64,000 bases of DNA, from assembly GCF_017874395.1 (NCBI RefSeq), contig NZ_JAGGLJ010000004.1:62001-126000 (forward strand), given 5' to 3'. The notes beneath the pieces are model-generated. The model searched no databases, was not told the DNA's origin, and saw nothing but the letters and a program-made list of their open reading frames with translations. The position numbers were made by a program, and so were the translations under genes. Below, piece after piece: positions 18,454-26,963 of this stretch (within the stretch, counting starts at the first letter, position 1; every line of letters begins with the position of its first letter). Origin of the DNA: Peptoniphilus stercorisuis. Lineage in GTDB: Bacteria; Bacillota; Clostridia; Tissierellales; Peptoniphilaceae.

Positions 18454-18955
18454 TTACTATATCCTCCGGTTCAAAATCTTTTAACGCATTATCTGAATCT
18501 TTAAATAATTTTATTAATTTTAATGTTGAATAAAATAAAGAAAATATTCCTAATAAAAAAACAGAGCTATGATGTATAAACATAGGCCAATGTAATGCTG
18601 GAGATACTGATCTTTTTCCTAAAACAACAAATTTATATCCACTAAATATTACAACAATGTTAAATAATGCTATTAATGCAAAAATAAGAAAATAGCATAT
18701 CTTTTTAACTTTTAATGGAAACTTCTCATAAACTAAGTCAACATCCGCAAAAGAATTATATTTAAGTGATAAAGGAGCTCCTAAACAAATAATAAATATA
18801 AATATAAAGCGTGTAAGTTCTTCAGTCCAACTTAATGTAAGAGATGGAATATATCTTGCACCTATTTGTAATAATACAACTAATATCATAGCCATATATA
18901 AACAAACTGTTATAAAAGATAAAATTTTATCTAATATTTTATCTATTTTTTTCAC
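18446..18955 (-). CDS. dctQ: TRAP transporter small permease (DctQ type)
   Basis: 169 residues. The GTG at 18955 sits six bases behind AGGTG; a GTG at 18964 would lie within the ribosome site. Four membrane spans are visible, with the DctQ mark LTLSWTEELTRFIFIFIICLGAPLSLKYNSFADVD-like segment between spans one and three. It is the middle gene of the TRAP set, downstream of a hairpin that may lower its expression relative to dctP. Confidence 0.92.
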   Translation of the reverse strand: MKKIDKILDKILSFITVCLYMAMILVVLLQIGARYIPSLTLSWTEELTRFIFIFIICLGAPLSLKYNSFADVDLVYEKFPLKVKKICYFLIFALIALFNIVVIFSGYKFVVLGKRSVSPALHWPMFIHHSSVFLLGIFSLFYSTLKLIKLFKDSDNALKDFEPEDIVNE

Positions 18956-18977
18956 TAACTTCACCTCATAAAAATTT

Positions 18978-19002
18978 AAGAAAACTGCTTAGCAGTTTTC
19001 TT
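18978..19002 (-). terminator. Attenuating hairpin between dctP and dctQ
   Basis: AAGAAAACTGC, loop TTA, GCAGTTTTCTT: an 11-bp perfect stem in the 54-base gap, followed on the minus strand by an A/T stretch. Such intra-operon stems often give a surplus of the binding protein over the permeases, by partial termination or mRNA protection. The T-tract is imperfect. Confidence 0.6.
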
Positions 19003-19009
19003 ACTTTAA

Positions 19010-20017
19010 TTAAATTTCTTCACCCATTTTTACTATATCTTCGTAAACTGTGTATGAATCTTCATCAAAATATGATTTTATTGCTGGTTCCATTGCAGCT
19101 CTAAATGCTTCTTTATCTACATCTTCATTTATAATCATACCTTTTTCTTCACATTTGTTTTTAAAATCATCTCTAGTTTCAAAATATAAGTTATTTATAT
19201 ATTCTTGAGTTTCTGAAGCAGCTTCTAATACTTGCTCTTGCATTTCTTCTGATAATGCTTCAAACTGTTTATCTCCAACTACAAAAAATAAATATCCTAT
19301 AACATGTTCTGTTTCGTTAACATATTTTTGAACTTCATAAAAACTAGAATTAAAAATCATATCATATGGATTTTCTTGAGCATTGATAACCCCTTGGTTT
19401 AAAGCAGTAAATACTTCATTAAGAGCCATTACGTTTACATTTGCTCCTACTGCTTCCCAACACTTAATTGCTAATGGTGTATTTGATAATCTTAATTTTA
19501 ATCCTCTTGCCTCTTCAGGTGTACTTACCATTTTATTAGATGTTAAGTTTCTTGGAGTTCTTAGTTGATACATTAAAGGTTTAAATCCACTTTCTTGAAT
19601 TTGACCTTTAATTTTAGCTCCTGTTTCACTATCTAAAACCTTCTCAATATGTTCTTCGTTTTTATAAGCATAAGGAGCTGCTAATAAGTCTGCAAGTGGT
19701 GCCCAATTTGCCATTGATTCTCCAGAAATTGTCATATCAACTGTTCCAGATAAAATTCCATTTAATGCTTCCATTTCAGATCCTAATTCTGAGTTTGGAT
19801 AAATGTCAATTATTAACTTACCATCTGTTTTTTCTTCCACTTTTTTTGCAAATTCTTTAGCACCTAAATTCCAATTATGGTCTTCAGTTACGATATCACT
19901 TAACTTCCAAACTATTGGTTTATCACTTGTTGCTTCTTTTGTACTATTTCCACAACCTACTAAACCTAATGCTAATGAACATGCAAGCCCTACTAATGCT
20001 AACTTCTTAAATTTCAT
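19010..20017 (-). CDS. dctP: TRAP transporter solute-binding protein (DctP type)
   Basis: 335 residues. A lipoprotein signal with lipobox LVGCG at ~19-23 tethers it to the cell surface. The DctP fold shows WKLSDIVTEDHNWNLGAKEF at the N-terminus, GTVDMTISGE, and LKLRLSNTPLAIKCWEAVGANV followed by EVFTALNQGVINAQENP. The Arg and Asn of these segments bind the substrate carboxylate in the family. It is the first gene of the operon, behind a promoter overlapped by a palindrome. A hexuronate or aldonate substrate is inferred. Confidence 0.94.
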   Translation of the reverse strand: MKFKKLALVGLACSLALGLVGCGNSTKEATSDKPIVWKLSDIVTEDHNWNLGAKEFAKKVEEKTDGKLIIDIYPNSELGSEMEALNGILSGTVDMTISGESMANWAPLADLLAAPYAYKNEEHIEKVLDSETGAKIKGQIQESGFKPLMYQLRTPRNLTSNKMVSTPEEARGLKLRLSNTPLAIKCWEAVGANVNVMALNEVFTALNQGVINAQENPYDMIFNSSFYEVQKYVNETEHVIGYLFFVVGDKQFEALSEEMQEQVLEAASETQEYINNLYFETRDDFKNKCEEKGMIINEDVDKEAFRAAMEPAIKSYFDEDSYTVYEDIVKMGEEI

Positions 20018-20158
20018 TTTTACCCCCTGTATTTTGTTTTTTATTTTAAAATAAAGAGTTTACATAACAAATTATTTAAAATATCTTTGTATGTAAGAAA
20101 ATTTCACTAAATAATATTGTCTAAATTTTATCCCGCTTTGTGAAACCCTTTACCTTAA

Positions 20159-20176
20159 TATGATACAAATATCATA
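20159..20176. promoter_or_regulatory. Palindromic operator, probably for the adjacent GntR regulator
   Basis: TATGATACAAATATCATA: 7-bp perfect inverted arms around CAAA. On the minus strand it begins exactly at the -10 hexamer of the TRAP operon promoter. A GntR/FCD regulator gene lies divergently 146 bases away. Binding there would block the polymerase. The assignment of protein to site is inference. Confidence 0.6.
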
Positions 20177-20199
20177 TCTGAAATATTAGTTTTTTTCAA
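20171..20199 (-). promoter_or_regulatory. Promoter of the TRAP-uxu operon
   Basis: Minus-strand TTGAAA (20194-20199), 17-base spacer, TATGAT (20171-20176). It leaves a leader of about 145 bases before dctP. That leader contains a TTGTGAAAC motif (20138-20146) also found twice upstream of kdgA. Confidence 0.6.
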
Positions 20200-20321
20200 T
20201 GATATTTTAGATTTTAATTAGAATATTATTAAATATTTTCACTTATCTGTAATTCTTGAAAAAATAAAACTATTAACTTACAATTATTATAAATCGATAC
20301 TTAAAAATAAAGGAGATTTAA

Positions 20322-20987
20322 ATGGAAAATAAATCATTATCTATAAATACCTCAGAAAAAATACTAGATTATATTATAAAAAATAATCTAAAACCCTTGG
20401 ATAAACTTCCAAACGAATATGAATTGATGGACCTATTCAATGTTGGAAGAAATACTATTAGAGAATCATTGAAAATATTAAGTTCTAGAAATATTATAGA
20501 TATCAAACAAGGATCTGGAACTTATGTTTCAGAAAAAGTTGGTATTTCAGATGACCCTTTAGGTTTTTTACTTATTTCTGATAAAGATAAGTTAATTAAA
20601 GATATTTTTGAATTTAGAAGTATTATTGAACCTGAAATAGCTGAAATGGCTGCATTAAATGCAACTGAAGACGATATAAATGAACTAGAATCTATTTTAA
20701 GTGAAATGTCTACTAAGATTGAAAAAAAAGAAGATTTTTTAATTTCCGATCAAAATTTTCATATTAAATTAGCACAAATCAGCAATAATTTAATTATAGA
20801 AAATCTAATTCCTGTTCTTTCAGCTGGTATGAAAATTTTTTCAGAAGAAGTTTTTGAAACTGAATACAAACAAACATTAAAATCACATAAAGAATTATTT
20901 AACGCAATAAAATCTAATAACCCTAGAGCTGCTAGAGAAACTATGACATTTCATCTTCTATTTAATAAAGAAAGATTTTTTAAATAG
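20322..20987 (+). CDS. GntR-family regulator (FadR/FCD subgroup)
   Basis: 221 residues. The winged helix-turn-helix (about 8-75) shows LPNEYELMDLFNVGRNTIRE and IIDIKQGSGTYVS. The all-helical FCD effector domain follows with the metal-binding pattern FRSIIEPEIAEMAA, DQNFHIKLA, SHKELFNAI and MTFHL. FCD regulators commonly sense sugar acids. It is divergent from the TRAP operon and upstream of the FAD-oxidoreductase trio. Probably a repressor released by the transported acid or its product; that role is inferred. Confidence 0.88.
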   Translation: MENKSLSINTSEKILDYIIKNNLKPLDKLPNEYELMDLFNVGRNTIRESLKILSSRNIIDIKQGSGTYVSEKVGISDDPLGFLLISDKDKLIKDIFEFRSIIEPEIAEMAALNATEDDINELESILSEMSTKIEKKEDFLISDQNFHIKLAQISNNLIIENLIPVLSAGMKIFSEEVFETEYKQTLKSHKELFNAIKSNNPRAARETMTFHLLFNKERFFK

Positions 20988-21089
20988 TAATATACATCCT
21001 ATGTTTTTATATTTAATTTTATATTTAATTGAATTTATTCTACAAAACTGATAATATATGATATATATTTTAAAAAAGGTGGGATGACT

Positions 21090-22547
21090 TTGAAAGATAA
21101 TTTTATTTTTGATTTTGCTATAATTGGTGCTGGTGTAGTAGGAAATGCCATAGCTCGAGAATTATCAAAATATAATTTAAAAATTGCAGTTATTGAAAAA
21201 AACTATGATGTTTGTTTTGAAACAAGCGGAAGAAATTCCGGAGTTATACATGCTGGTTTTTCATATGATACTGGTAGTTTAAAAAACAAACTATGTGTTC
21301 AAGGAAATGAAGAATTTGATGAAGTCTCAAAAATTTTAGATGTTCCATTTAAAAGATGTGGAAAATTATTAGTAGGACACACTGAAGAAGATTTTAATCA
21401 ACTAAAAAAAATTATGCAACAAGGAAAAAATAATCAAGTTCAAGGAATGAAATTAATAAATGAAACTGAAATTAATAAACTAGTTCCTGATGCTGTTGGT
21501 AAATATGGTATTTATTCAAAAAATAGTGGAATTGTAGATCCTTTTATCTACACTATTGCCCTAGCAGAAAGTGCTGCTATTAATTCCGTAAATTATTTTT
21601 TCGATACAAAAGTAATTAACATAAAATATTTAGATTCAGAGCAAATATATTGCATTAAAACAAGCAAATCTACAATAAATTCCAGATGGATTATTAATTC
21701 CGCTGGTTTGAATTGTAATGAAATTTCAAACTTAGTAGGTATAAATTATAATGTAATTGGTTCTAAAGGAGAGTATATTGTTTTAAATAAAAAATCTGGA
21801 AATAAATTGCCTATGCCTATTTATCCAGTTCCAAATAATACTTACATGGGCATACATGTTACTAATACAACTGATGGAAATGTTTTAGTTGGTCCAGATG
21901 CAGAAAATGTTTGTTGTTCTTCTAATTATCCAACACATAAAGATAACATTGATAATTTAGCTAAAAATGCAAATAAAATTTGGCCTTTAGTCAATAGAAA
22001 AGATTATATAAGAACATATTCAGGTATTTTACCTAAAAAAACCAGTAGTACTGGCAATATTGAAGATTTTACTATTAAAATTGAAGACGATACTACTCCA
22101 AATTTTATTAATTTAATAGGAATAGAATCCCCAGGTCTTACTGCTGCTTTACCTATAGGTAGATATGTTGTTAATTTAATAAAAGAAAAAGAAAATCTAA
22201 CTTCTAATAAGAATTTTATCCCTCATAGAAAAGGAATTAGAAAATTTTCAGAAATGTCTTATGCAGAACAAAAAATCGCTATTTCTCAAAATAAGGACTA
22301 TGGCGAAATAGTTTGTAGATGTCAAAAAGTATCTAAAGCAGAAATTATACAGGCTATTAATAATCCATTAAATATATCTACTGTTTCATCTATTAAATAT
22401 CGAACAAAATCTATGATGGGACAATGTCAAGGTGGATATTGTCAAATGAGAATTACTAATTTAATTGAAGAAATTAAAAATATACCTGCAGAAAATATTA
22501 AATATCAAGGTGAAAATTCTAATATGTTTATAGGGAAAATTAGATAG
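21090..22547 (+). CDS. FAD-dependent oxidoreductase, GlpA-like, with C-terminal BFD [2Fe-2S] domain
   Basis: About 485 residues. The TTG at 21090 is six bases behind AAGGTGGG; an ATG at 21084 overlaps that site. The Rossmann FAD motif is FAIIGAGVVGNAIARELS, and the substrate-domain mark is SGRNSGVIHAGFSYDTGS, as in glycerol-3-phosphate and 2-hydroxyglutarate dehydrogenases. At the C-terminus, CRCQKVSKAEI and GQCQGGYC give the four cysteines of a BFD-type iron-sulfur domain. It is followed by an NAD-linked flavoprotein and a DUF1667 gene, the usual anaerobic GlpA-type trio. Here it lies in a sugar-acid regulon with no glycerol kinase, so the substrate may be another hydroxyacid or sugar derivative. 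Confidence 0.85.
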   Translation: MKDNFIFDFAIIGAGVVGNAIARELSKYNLKIAVIEKNYDVCFETSGRNSGVIHAGFSYDTGSLKNKLCVQGNEEFDEVSKILDVPFKRCGKLLVGHTEEDFNQLKKIMQQGKNNQVQGMKLINETEINKLVPDAVGKYGIYSKNSGIVDPFIYTIALAESAAINSVNYFFDTKVINIKYLDSEQIYCIKTSKSTINSRWIINSAGLNCNEISNLVGINYNVIGSKGEYIVLNKKSGNKLPMPIYPVPNNTYMGIHVTNTTDGNVLVGPDAENVCCSSNYPTHKDNIDNLAKNANKIWPLVNRKDYIRTYSGILPKKTSSTGNIEDFTIKIEDDTTPNFINLIGIESPGLTAALPIGRYVVNLIKEKENLTSNKNFIPHRKGIRKFSEMSYAEQKIAISQNKDYGEIVCRCQKVSKAEIIQAINNPLNISTVSSIKYRTKSMMGQCQGGYCQMRITNLIEEIKNIPAENIKYQGENSNMFIGKIR

Positions 22548-22556
22548 GAGGATACT

Positions 22557-23789
22557 ATGAAAATTTATGATGCAATAATTATTGGTGGTGGCCCAGCTGG
22601 ACTGGCTAGTGCCATTAAATTATATGATTTAGGCATTGAGAATATTTTAATTATAGAACGCGAACAATATTTAGGCGGTATTTTAAATCAATGTATCCAT
22701 GATGGTTTTGGGCTTAAAAGGTTTAAAAAATCTCTAACAGGACCTGAATATGCAGAAATATTTATAAATGAATTGAATAAGAGAAATATTAATTATGTTA
22801 CAAATTCTATGGTTATAGATATTAAAAATAATAAAGAAGTTACAATTTCTTCTATTGATGGAGTATATAAAGTTAAATCTAAAGCTATTTTATTATGTAT
22901 GGGATGTAGAGAAAGAACTAGAGAAATGTTAACTATTCCTGGAACAAGACCTTCTGGTGTTTTTACTGCTGGTGTAGCACAAAGTTATATTAATATTCAT
23001 AATAGAATGATTGGAAAAAATATAATTATATTAGGTTCTGGAGATATAGGACTTATAATGGCAAGACGCCTAACTTTAGAAGGCGCTAATGTTAAAATGG
23101 TTTTAGAAATAAATAACCATCCATCTGGTTTAGTTAGAAACATTGAACAATGTTTAAATGATTATAATATTCCTTTATATTTAAATAAAACTATTTCCTA
23201 CATACATGGAAAAGATCGTATTTGTGGAGTTACAATATCTGATGTTGATAATAATGGAGTAGTAATTAAAAACAGTTATAAGTTTATTGAATGTGATACT
23301 TTAGTCTTATCAGTTGGCCTTATTCCTGAAAATGATTTATCTGAAAATGCAGGAATTATACTAGATGCAAAAACTAATGGACCTATTATTGATAATAACT
23401 ACGAAACAAATATTAATGGCATATTTGCTTCTGGTAATGTTCTTCATGTTCACGATTTAGTTGATAATGTTTCTTTAGAGTCTGAAAATATGGCTAAATC
23501 TGTTTATAACTATATACATGAACTTAATAGTACATCTAAACTTATCGAAATTAAAAAAAATAAAAATATTTCTTATATCTTGCCTCAAAAAGCTAACTTA
23601 AACTATGATATTAACCTTTCACTAAGAGTTAATAAACCATTTAAAAAAGCTAAAATAGATATTGTACAATCTAATAAAGTTATTAAATCTTTAAATTACA
23701 ATAAATTAATACCTGCACAAATGATACAGATAAAAATAAACAAAAATGATTTCATATCTAATGATAATTTGGAGGTATTTATAATATGA
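22557..23789 (+). CDS. FAD/NAD(P)-dependent oxidoreductase, partner of the GlpA-like enzyme
   Basis: 410 residues. It has two nucleotide-binding motifs, IIIGGGPAGLASAIKL (FAD) and IILGSGDIGLIMARRL (pyridine nucleotide), and LLCMGCRERTREML in the middle. FASGNVLHVHDLVDNVSLES near the end is typical of the NAD(FAD)-dependent dehydrogenase found beside anaerobic glycerol-3-phosphate dehydrogenase-like enzymes. It probably passes electrons between the partner flavoprotein and NAD or another carrier. An AGGAGG site precedes it; it overlaps the next gene by four bases. Confidence 0.85.
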   Translation: MKIYDAIIIGGGPAGLASAIKLYDLGIENILIIEREQYLGGILNQCIHDGFGLKRFKKSLTGPEYAEIFINELNKRNINYVTNSMVIDIKNNKEVTISSIDGVYKVKSKAILLCMGCRERTREMLTIPGTRPSGVFTAGVAQSYINIHNRMIGKNIIILGSGDIGLIMARRLTLEGANVKMVLEINNHPSGLVRNIEQCLNDYNIPLYLNKTISYIHGKDRICGVTISDVDNNGVVIKNSYKFIECDTLVLSVGLIPENDLSENAGIILDAKTNGPIIDNNYETNINGIFASGNVLHVHDLVDNVSLESENMAKSVYNYIHELNSTSKLIEIKKNKNISYILPQKANLNYDINLSLRVNKPFKKAKIDIVQSNKVIKSLNYNKLIPAQMIQIKINKNDFISNDNLEVFII

Positions 23790-24142
23790 AAAAAACAATA
23801 AATTGCATTATTTGTCCTAATAGCTGTGAAATGACTATTGATTATAATGGCTCGAAAATTTCTTCTATCGAAGGACACTCTTGTTTAAAAGGAGAAGAAT
23901 ATGCTTATAAGGAATTATTTAACCCTATGAGAACAGTTTGTTCTTCAGTTATTTCTTCAAACAAAAAAGATTTATTAGTCAGTGTAAAAACTTCGTCACC
24001 AATACCTAAAAGTTTAATTTTTAAAGCTATGGAAGAAATCAAAAAAGTAAAAATTAATACACCTATTAATTCTGGAGATATTATTATAAAAAATTTCTTA
24101 AATTTAGAATGTGATTTAATATCTACTAGAACAATTAAATAA
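23786..24142 (+). CDS. DUF1667 protein, small cysteine-motif subunit of the oxidoreductase trio
   Basis: 118 residues. The N-terminus reads INCIICPNSCEMTI followed later by GHSCLKGEEYA: a four-cysteine set likely binding an iron-sulfur cluster. NPMRTVCSSV and SSPIPKSLIFKAMEEIKKV are DUF1667 hallmarks. It accompanies GlpA-like and NAD-oxidoreductase genes in many anaerobes and is presumed an electron-transfer subunit. Overlapping start with its neighbour implies coupled synthesis. Confidence 0.88.
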   Translation: MKKTINCIICPNSCEMTIDYNGSKISSIEGHSCLKGEEYAYKELFNPMRTVCSSVISSNKKDLLVSVKTSSPIPKSLIFKAMEEIKKVKINTPINSGDIIIKNFLNLECDLISTRTIK

Positions 24143-24144
24143 AT

Positions 24145-24178
24145 AAAAAAGTGCATTCAAATTGAATGCACTTTTTTA
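24145..24178. terminator. Bidirectional terminator between the oxidoreductase trio and kdgK
   Basis: AAGTGCATTCAA, ATT, GAATGCACTT with A and T runs on both sides. It serves the plus-strand trio and the minus-strand kdgK operon. Confidence 0.85.
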
Positions 24179-24221
24179 TGTTACATCTATATATATTTAA
24201 GAGAAATTCTGTAAGTCTAAA

Positions 24222-25244
24222 TTATCTTTGTACTCTTCCTGATGCATCTCCATCTACTAAAGTTTGAACTTCTTCTTTACTCATTAAGTTAAAGTCACCC
24301 TTTACTGTATGTTTTAATGCTGATGCTGCTACTGCAAATTCTAGTGCATCTTTTGAAGATTTTCCTTCTAATAGTCCTGTTATTAATCCTGATGCAAAGG
24401 AGTCTCCTCCTCCTACTCTGTCAGTAATTCTTACATCATATTTTCTTGAATGGTAAAATTCTTTTCCATCATATATACATGCACTCCATCCATTGTCTGA
24501 AGCACTATATGATTCTCTTAATGTACTAGCAACTACTTTAAATCCAAATTCTTCTTTCATTTCTTTAAAAATTTGTTCATATCCTGAAACATCTAGTTTT
24601 CCACTTGTTACATCAAGTCCCTTTGGAGTAAATCCAAGACATAGTGATGCATCTTCTTCATTTCCAATACATACATCTACATATTGCATTAAATCTTTCA
24701 TTACTGCTTGAGCTTCTTCTGGAGTCCAAAGTTTTTTTCTGTAGTTTAAATCAATACTAACTGTAACTCCATTTTTCTTAGCTGAAATCATTGCAGCTTT
24801 TGTAAGTTCTGCACCTTTTTTACTAATTGCTGGAGTTATTCCTGAAATATGGAACCATTTTGCATCTTTAAAGATTTTATCAAAATCAAATTCTTCTACA
24901 TCAGCTTCTGCAATTGAACTATTTGATCTATCATAGATAACTTTTGATGGTCTCATTGAAGCTCCTGTTTCAGAAAAGTATATTCCAACTCTTTCTCCAC
25001 CACGAACTATATAATCAGTATTAACGCCATATCTTCTTAGTTCATTTACTGCTGATTGTCCTATTTCATGTTTTGGAAGTTTTGTTACAAAATATGATTC
25101 ATGGCCATAGTTTGCAAGACTTACTGCAACATTCGCTTCGCCACCACCATATATAGCATCAAAGGATTCTGCTTGAACAAATCTTTCATAACCTGGAGTT
25201 GATAATCTTAACATTATTTCTCCCATTGTTACAACTTTACTCAT
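24222..25244 (-). CDS. kdgK: 2-keto-3-deoxygluconate kinase (PfkB family)
   Basis: 340 residues. It phosphorylates KDG to KDPG. PfkB signs are GGGEANVAVSLANYGHES near the N-terminus and the C-terminal anion-hole motif DRVGGGDSFASGLITGLLEG, with catalytic Asp in GGGD. FHISGITPAIS and VSIDLNYRKKLW are typical of KdgK-type sugar kinases. The start overlaps the kdgA stop, so the two are co-translated. Confidence 0.92.
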   Translation of the reverse strand: MSKVVTMGEIMLRLSTPGYERFVQAESFDAIYGGGEANVAVSLANYGHESYFVTKLPKHEIGQSAVNELRRYGVNTDYIVRGGERVGIYFSETGASMRPSKVIYDRSNSSIAEADVEEFDFDKIFKDAKWFHISGITPAISKKGAELTKAAMISAKKNGVTVSIDLNYRKKLWTPEEAQAVMKDLMQYVDVCIGNEEDASLCLGFTPKGLDVTSGKLDVSGYEQIFKEMKEEFGFKVVASTLRESYSASDNGWSACIYDGKEFYHSRKYDVRITDRVGGGDSFASGLITGLLEGKSSKDALEFAVAASALKHTVKGDFNLMSKEEVQTLVDGDASGRVQR

Positions 25245-25867
25245 TTTCTTGCCTCCTTAATGTTTTTAACAAAAGTTTTTGCTTTTTCTATTATTTCTTC
25301 TGAAGTTCCCTTTACAAGGCTTGAACCTGCACCTACTGCATATGCTCCATTTGCAATCCATTCTGCAACATTATCTGCATCTACTCCACCTGTTGGCATT
25401 AAATTTACATGTGGAAGTGGTCCATGTATGGCCTTGAAGTATTTAGGTCCAAATGCTGATCCTGGGAATATTTTAATTACATCTACTCCATATTTTAGAG
25501 CTTCTGTTATTTCTGTTGGTGTCATACATCCTGGCATGTATGGAACTTGATATAGATTACATAGCATTGCAACTTCTTTATCAAAAGATGGTGAAACTAT
25601 AAATTTAGCTCCATTCATAATTGCAATTCTTGCTGTTACTGGATCAAGTACTGTTCCTGCTCCTATTAGAGCTGTTTCTGGAAGTTCATCTTGAAGTCTT
25701 TTTAATACTTCTTCTGCTCTTGGTACTGTAAAAGTAATTTCAAGAACATCTACTCCACCTTCAACACATGCTTTTGAAAAGCCTAATGCTTCTTCTACGT
25801 CTTTTCCACGAATTACAGCAACAATTCCTAATTCTTTTATTTTACTTAATGTTTCTATTTTAGACAT
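25241..25867 (-). CDS. kdgA: KDPG aldolase (bifunctional 4-hydroxy-2-oxoglutarate aldolase)
   Basis: 208 residues from the ATG at 25867, which has GGAGGG five bases upstream; the longer frame to 25897 lacks a ribosome site. A class I aldolase that splits KDPG into pyruvate and glyceraldehyde-3-phosphate. Seen are VVAVIRGKDVEEALGFSKA, VLEITFTVPRAEE with the catalytic Glu, FIVSPSFDKEV, PGCMTPTEI and the Schiff-base Lys in GVDVIKIFPG. It is the first gene of the kdgA-kdgK operon. Confidence 0.94.
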   Translation of the reverse strand: MSKIETLSKIKELGIVAVIRGKDVEEALGFSKACVEGGVDVLEITFTVPRAEEVLKRLQDELPETALIGAGTVLDPVTARIAIMNGAKFIVSPSFDKEVAMLCNLYQVPYMPGCMTPTEITEALKYGVDVIKIFPGSAFGPKYFKAIHGPLPHVNLMPTGGVDADNVAEWIANGAYAVGAGSSLVKGTSEEIIEKAKTFVKNIKEARK

Positions 25868-25897
25868 TTTATCCCTCCATATATTCCTATGTATCAT

Positions 25898-25928
25898 ATT
25901 GTGAAACTCAATATTGTATTGCGAAACT
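25898..25928. promoter_or_regulatory. Two repeated ATTGYGAAACT motifs in the kdgA leader, candidate IclR (KdgR) site
   Basis: ATTGTGAAACT (25898-25908) and ATTGCGAAACT (25918-25928) are spaced exactly 20 bases, on one face of the helix, just downstream of the kdgA promoter. A third copy of TTGTGAAAC lies in the TRAP operon leader. KdgR sites in enterobacteria contain TGAAAC/GTTTCA half-sites, and an IclR gene is 300 bases away. Binding is inferred. Confidence 0.5.
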
Positions 25929-25936
25929 TTAAATAA

Positions 25937-25965
25937 ATTGTATCTAATAACAATTTACAAGTCAA
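25937..25965 (-). promoter_or_regulatory. Promoter of kdgA-kdgK
   Basis: Minus-strand TTGACT (25960-25965), 17-base spacer, TACAAT (25937-25942). Start would be near 25930, placing the paired GAAAC motifs at the beginning of the transcript. Confidence 0.6.
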
Positions 25966-26011
25966 GTCAATATTTAAAATATATATAATTATTCATAATA
26001 CAGCTTTTAAT

Positions 26012-26050
26012 AATCCCACAATGTGATACACTATATTATATTATGGGATT
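26012..26050. promoter_or_regulatory. Inverted repeat AATCCCA...TGGGATT between kdgA and the IclR gene
   Basis: AATCCCA (26012-26018) and TGGGATT (26044-26050) with 25 bases between. It lies in the 334-base divergent region; the rest of the region is AT-rich with no open frame. It could be an operator for the IclR gene, or only a weak hairpin. Low confidence. Confidence 0.3.
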
Positions 26051-26201
26051 AAAGTTTAATTATATATTATTACTATTATTATGTAAATGTATTGCTTTTA
26101 ACTTATTAAATGTTTAACTAATTAAATTTTAAATGAATTCTATTATAGTAATAGTAAGTATGATAAAATATATAAAATCAATTAATTAGATAGGTGATAA
26201 T

Positions 26202-26963
26202 ATGGCAGAAAAAATCCAATCAATAGCAAGAGCGTTTTCAATACTTGAATCTTTTAGAGATTATCCTGATGGCGCATCAGTTACTCAACTTAGTAAAGAT
26301 ACAGACCTTCATAAATCAACAGTACATAGAATTCTTGGTACTTTATTAGATCTTGGTTATATCGAAAAAGATAAAGACAATAAATATTTAATATCTTATA
26401 AATTATATGATCTTGGAAATATTAAACTAAAAAACACTAACTTCATAGAAATATCTCATGGATATATGAAAGAATTATCTGAAGAAGTTAATGAAGTTGT
26501 TCATTTAGTTATAAAAGATGATATATATACTGTTTATGTTGATAAAGTTGAAGCAAATAATTCAATTACAATGGCTTCTCATGTTGGAACTAGAAATCAT
26601 TTAATTTATACATCTGTTGGCAAGGCTATGCTTGCTCCTCTTTCTGATGATGAAATAAAAGATATTTGGGACAGAACCCCTAAAGTTAAGAAAACAGAAA
26701 AGACTATTTTAAATTTTGATGATTTTATGCAAAATATTCAGGAAGTTAGAAATACTAATATTGCAAGAGATGCAGAAGAAAATGAAGACGGCATATATTG
26801 TATAGGTACTGCACTTTATGATTCTACTGGAAATGTTGCTGGAGCTATTAGCATTACAGGTCCTACTTTTAGAATGACCGATAAATTAGGAACTGAACTT
26901 TATGAGAAACTTCTTAAAACTTCTTATAATATTTCTAGAGATTTAGGATATGTTCAAAAATAA
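26202..26963 (+). CDS. IclR-family transcriptional regulator (KdgR-like)
   Basis: 253 residues. The N-terminal winged helix has IARAFSILESFRDYPDGASV, then DLHKSTVHRILGTLLDLGYIEKD. The C-terminal effector domain has SHVGTRNHLIYTSVGKAMLAPL and GAISITGPTFRM. It is divergent from kdgA-kdgK. IclR proteins of this type (KdgR) respond to KDG or related compounds. The GAAAC repeats upstream of kdgA are candidate sites. The start follows GATAGGTGATAAT. Confidence 0.88.
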   Translation: MAEKIQSIARAFSILESFRDYPDGASVTQLSKDTDLHKSTVHRILGTLLDLGYIEKDKDNKYLISYKLYDLGNIKLKNTNFIEISHGYMKELSEEVNEVVHLVIKDDIYTVYVDKVEANNSITMASHVGTRNHLIYTSVGKAMLAPLSDDEIKDIWDRTPKVKKTEKTILNFDDFMQNIQEVRNTNIARDAEENEDGIYCIGTALYDSTGNVAGAISITGPTFRMTDKLGTELYEKLLKTSYNISRDLGYVQK

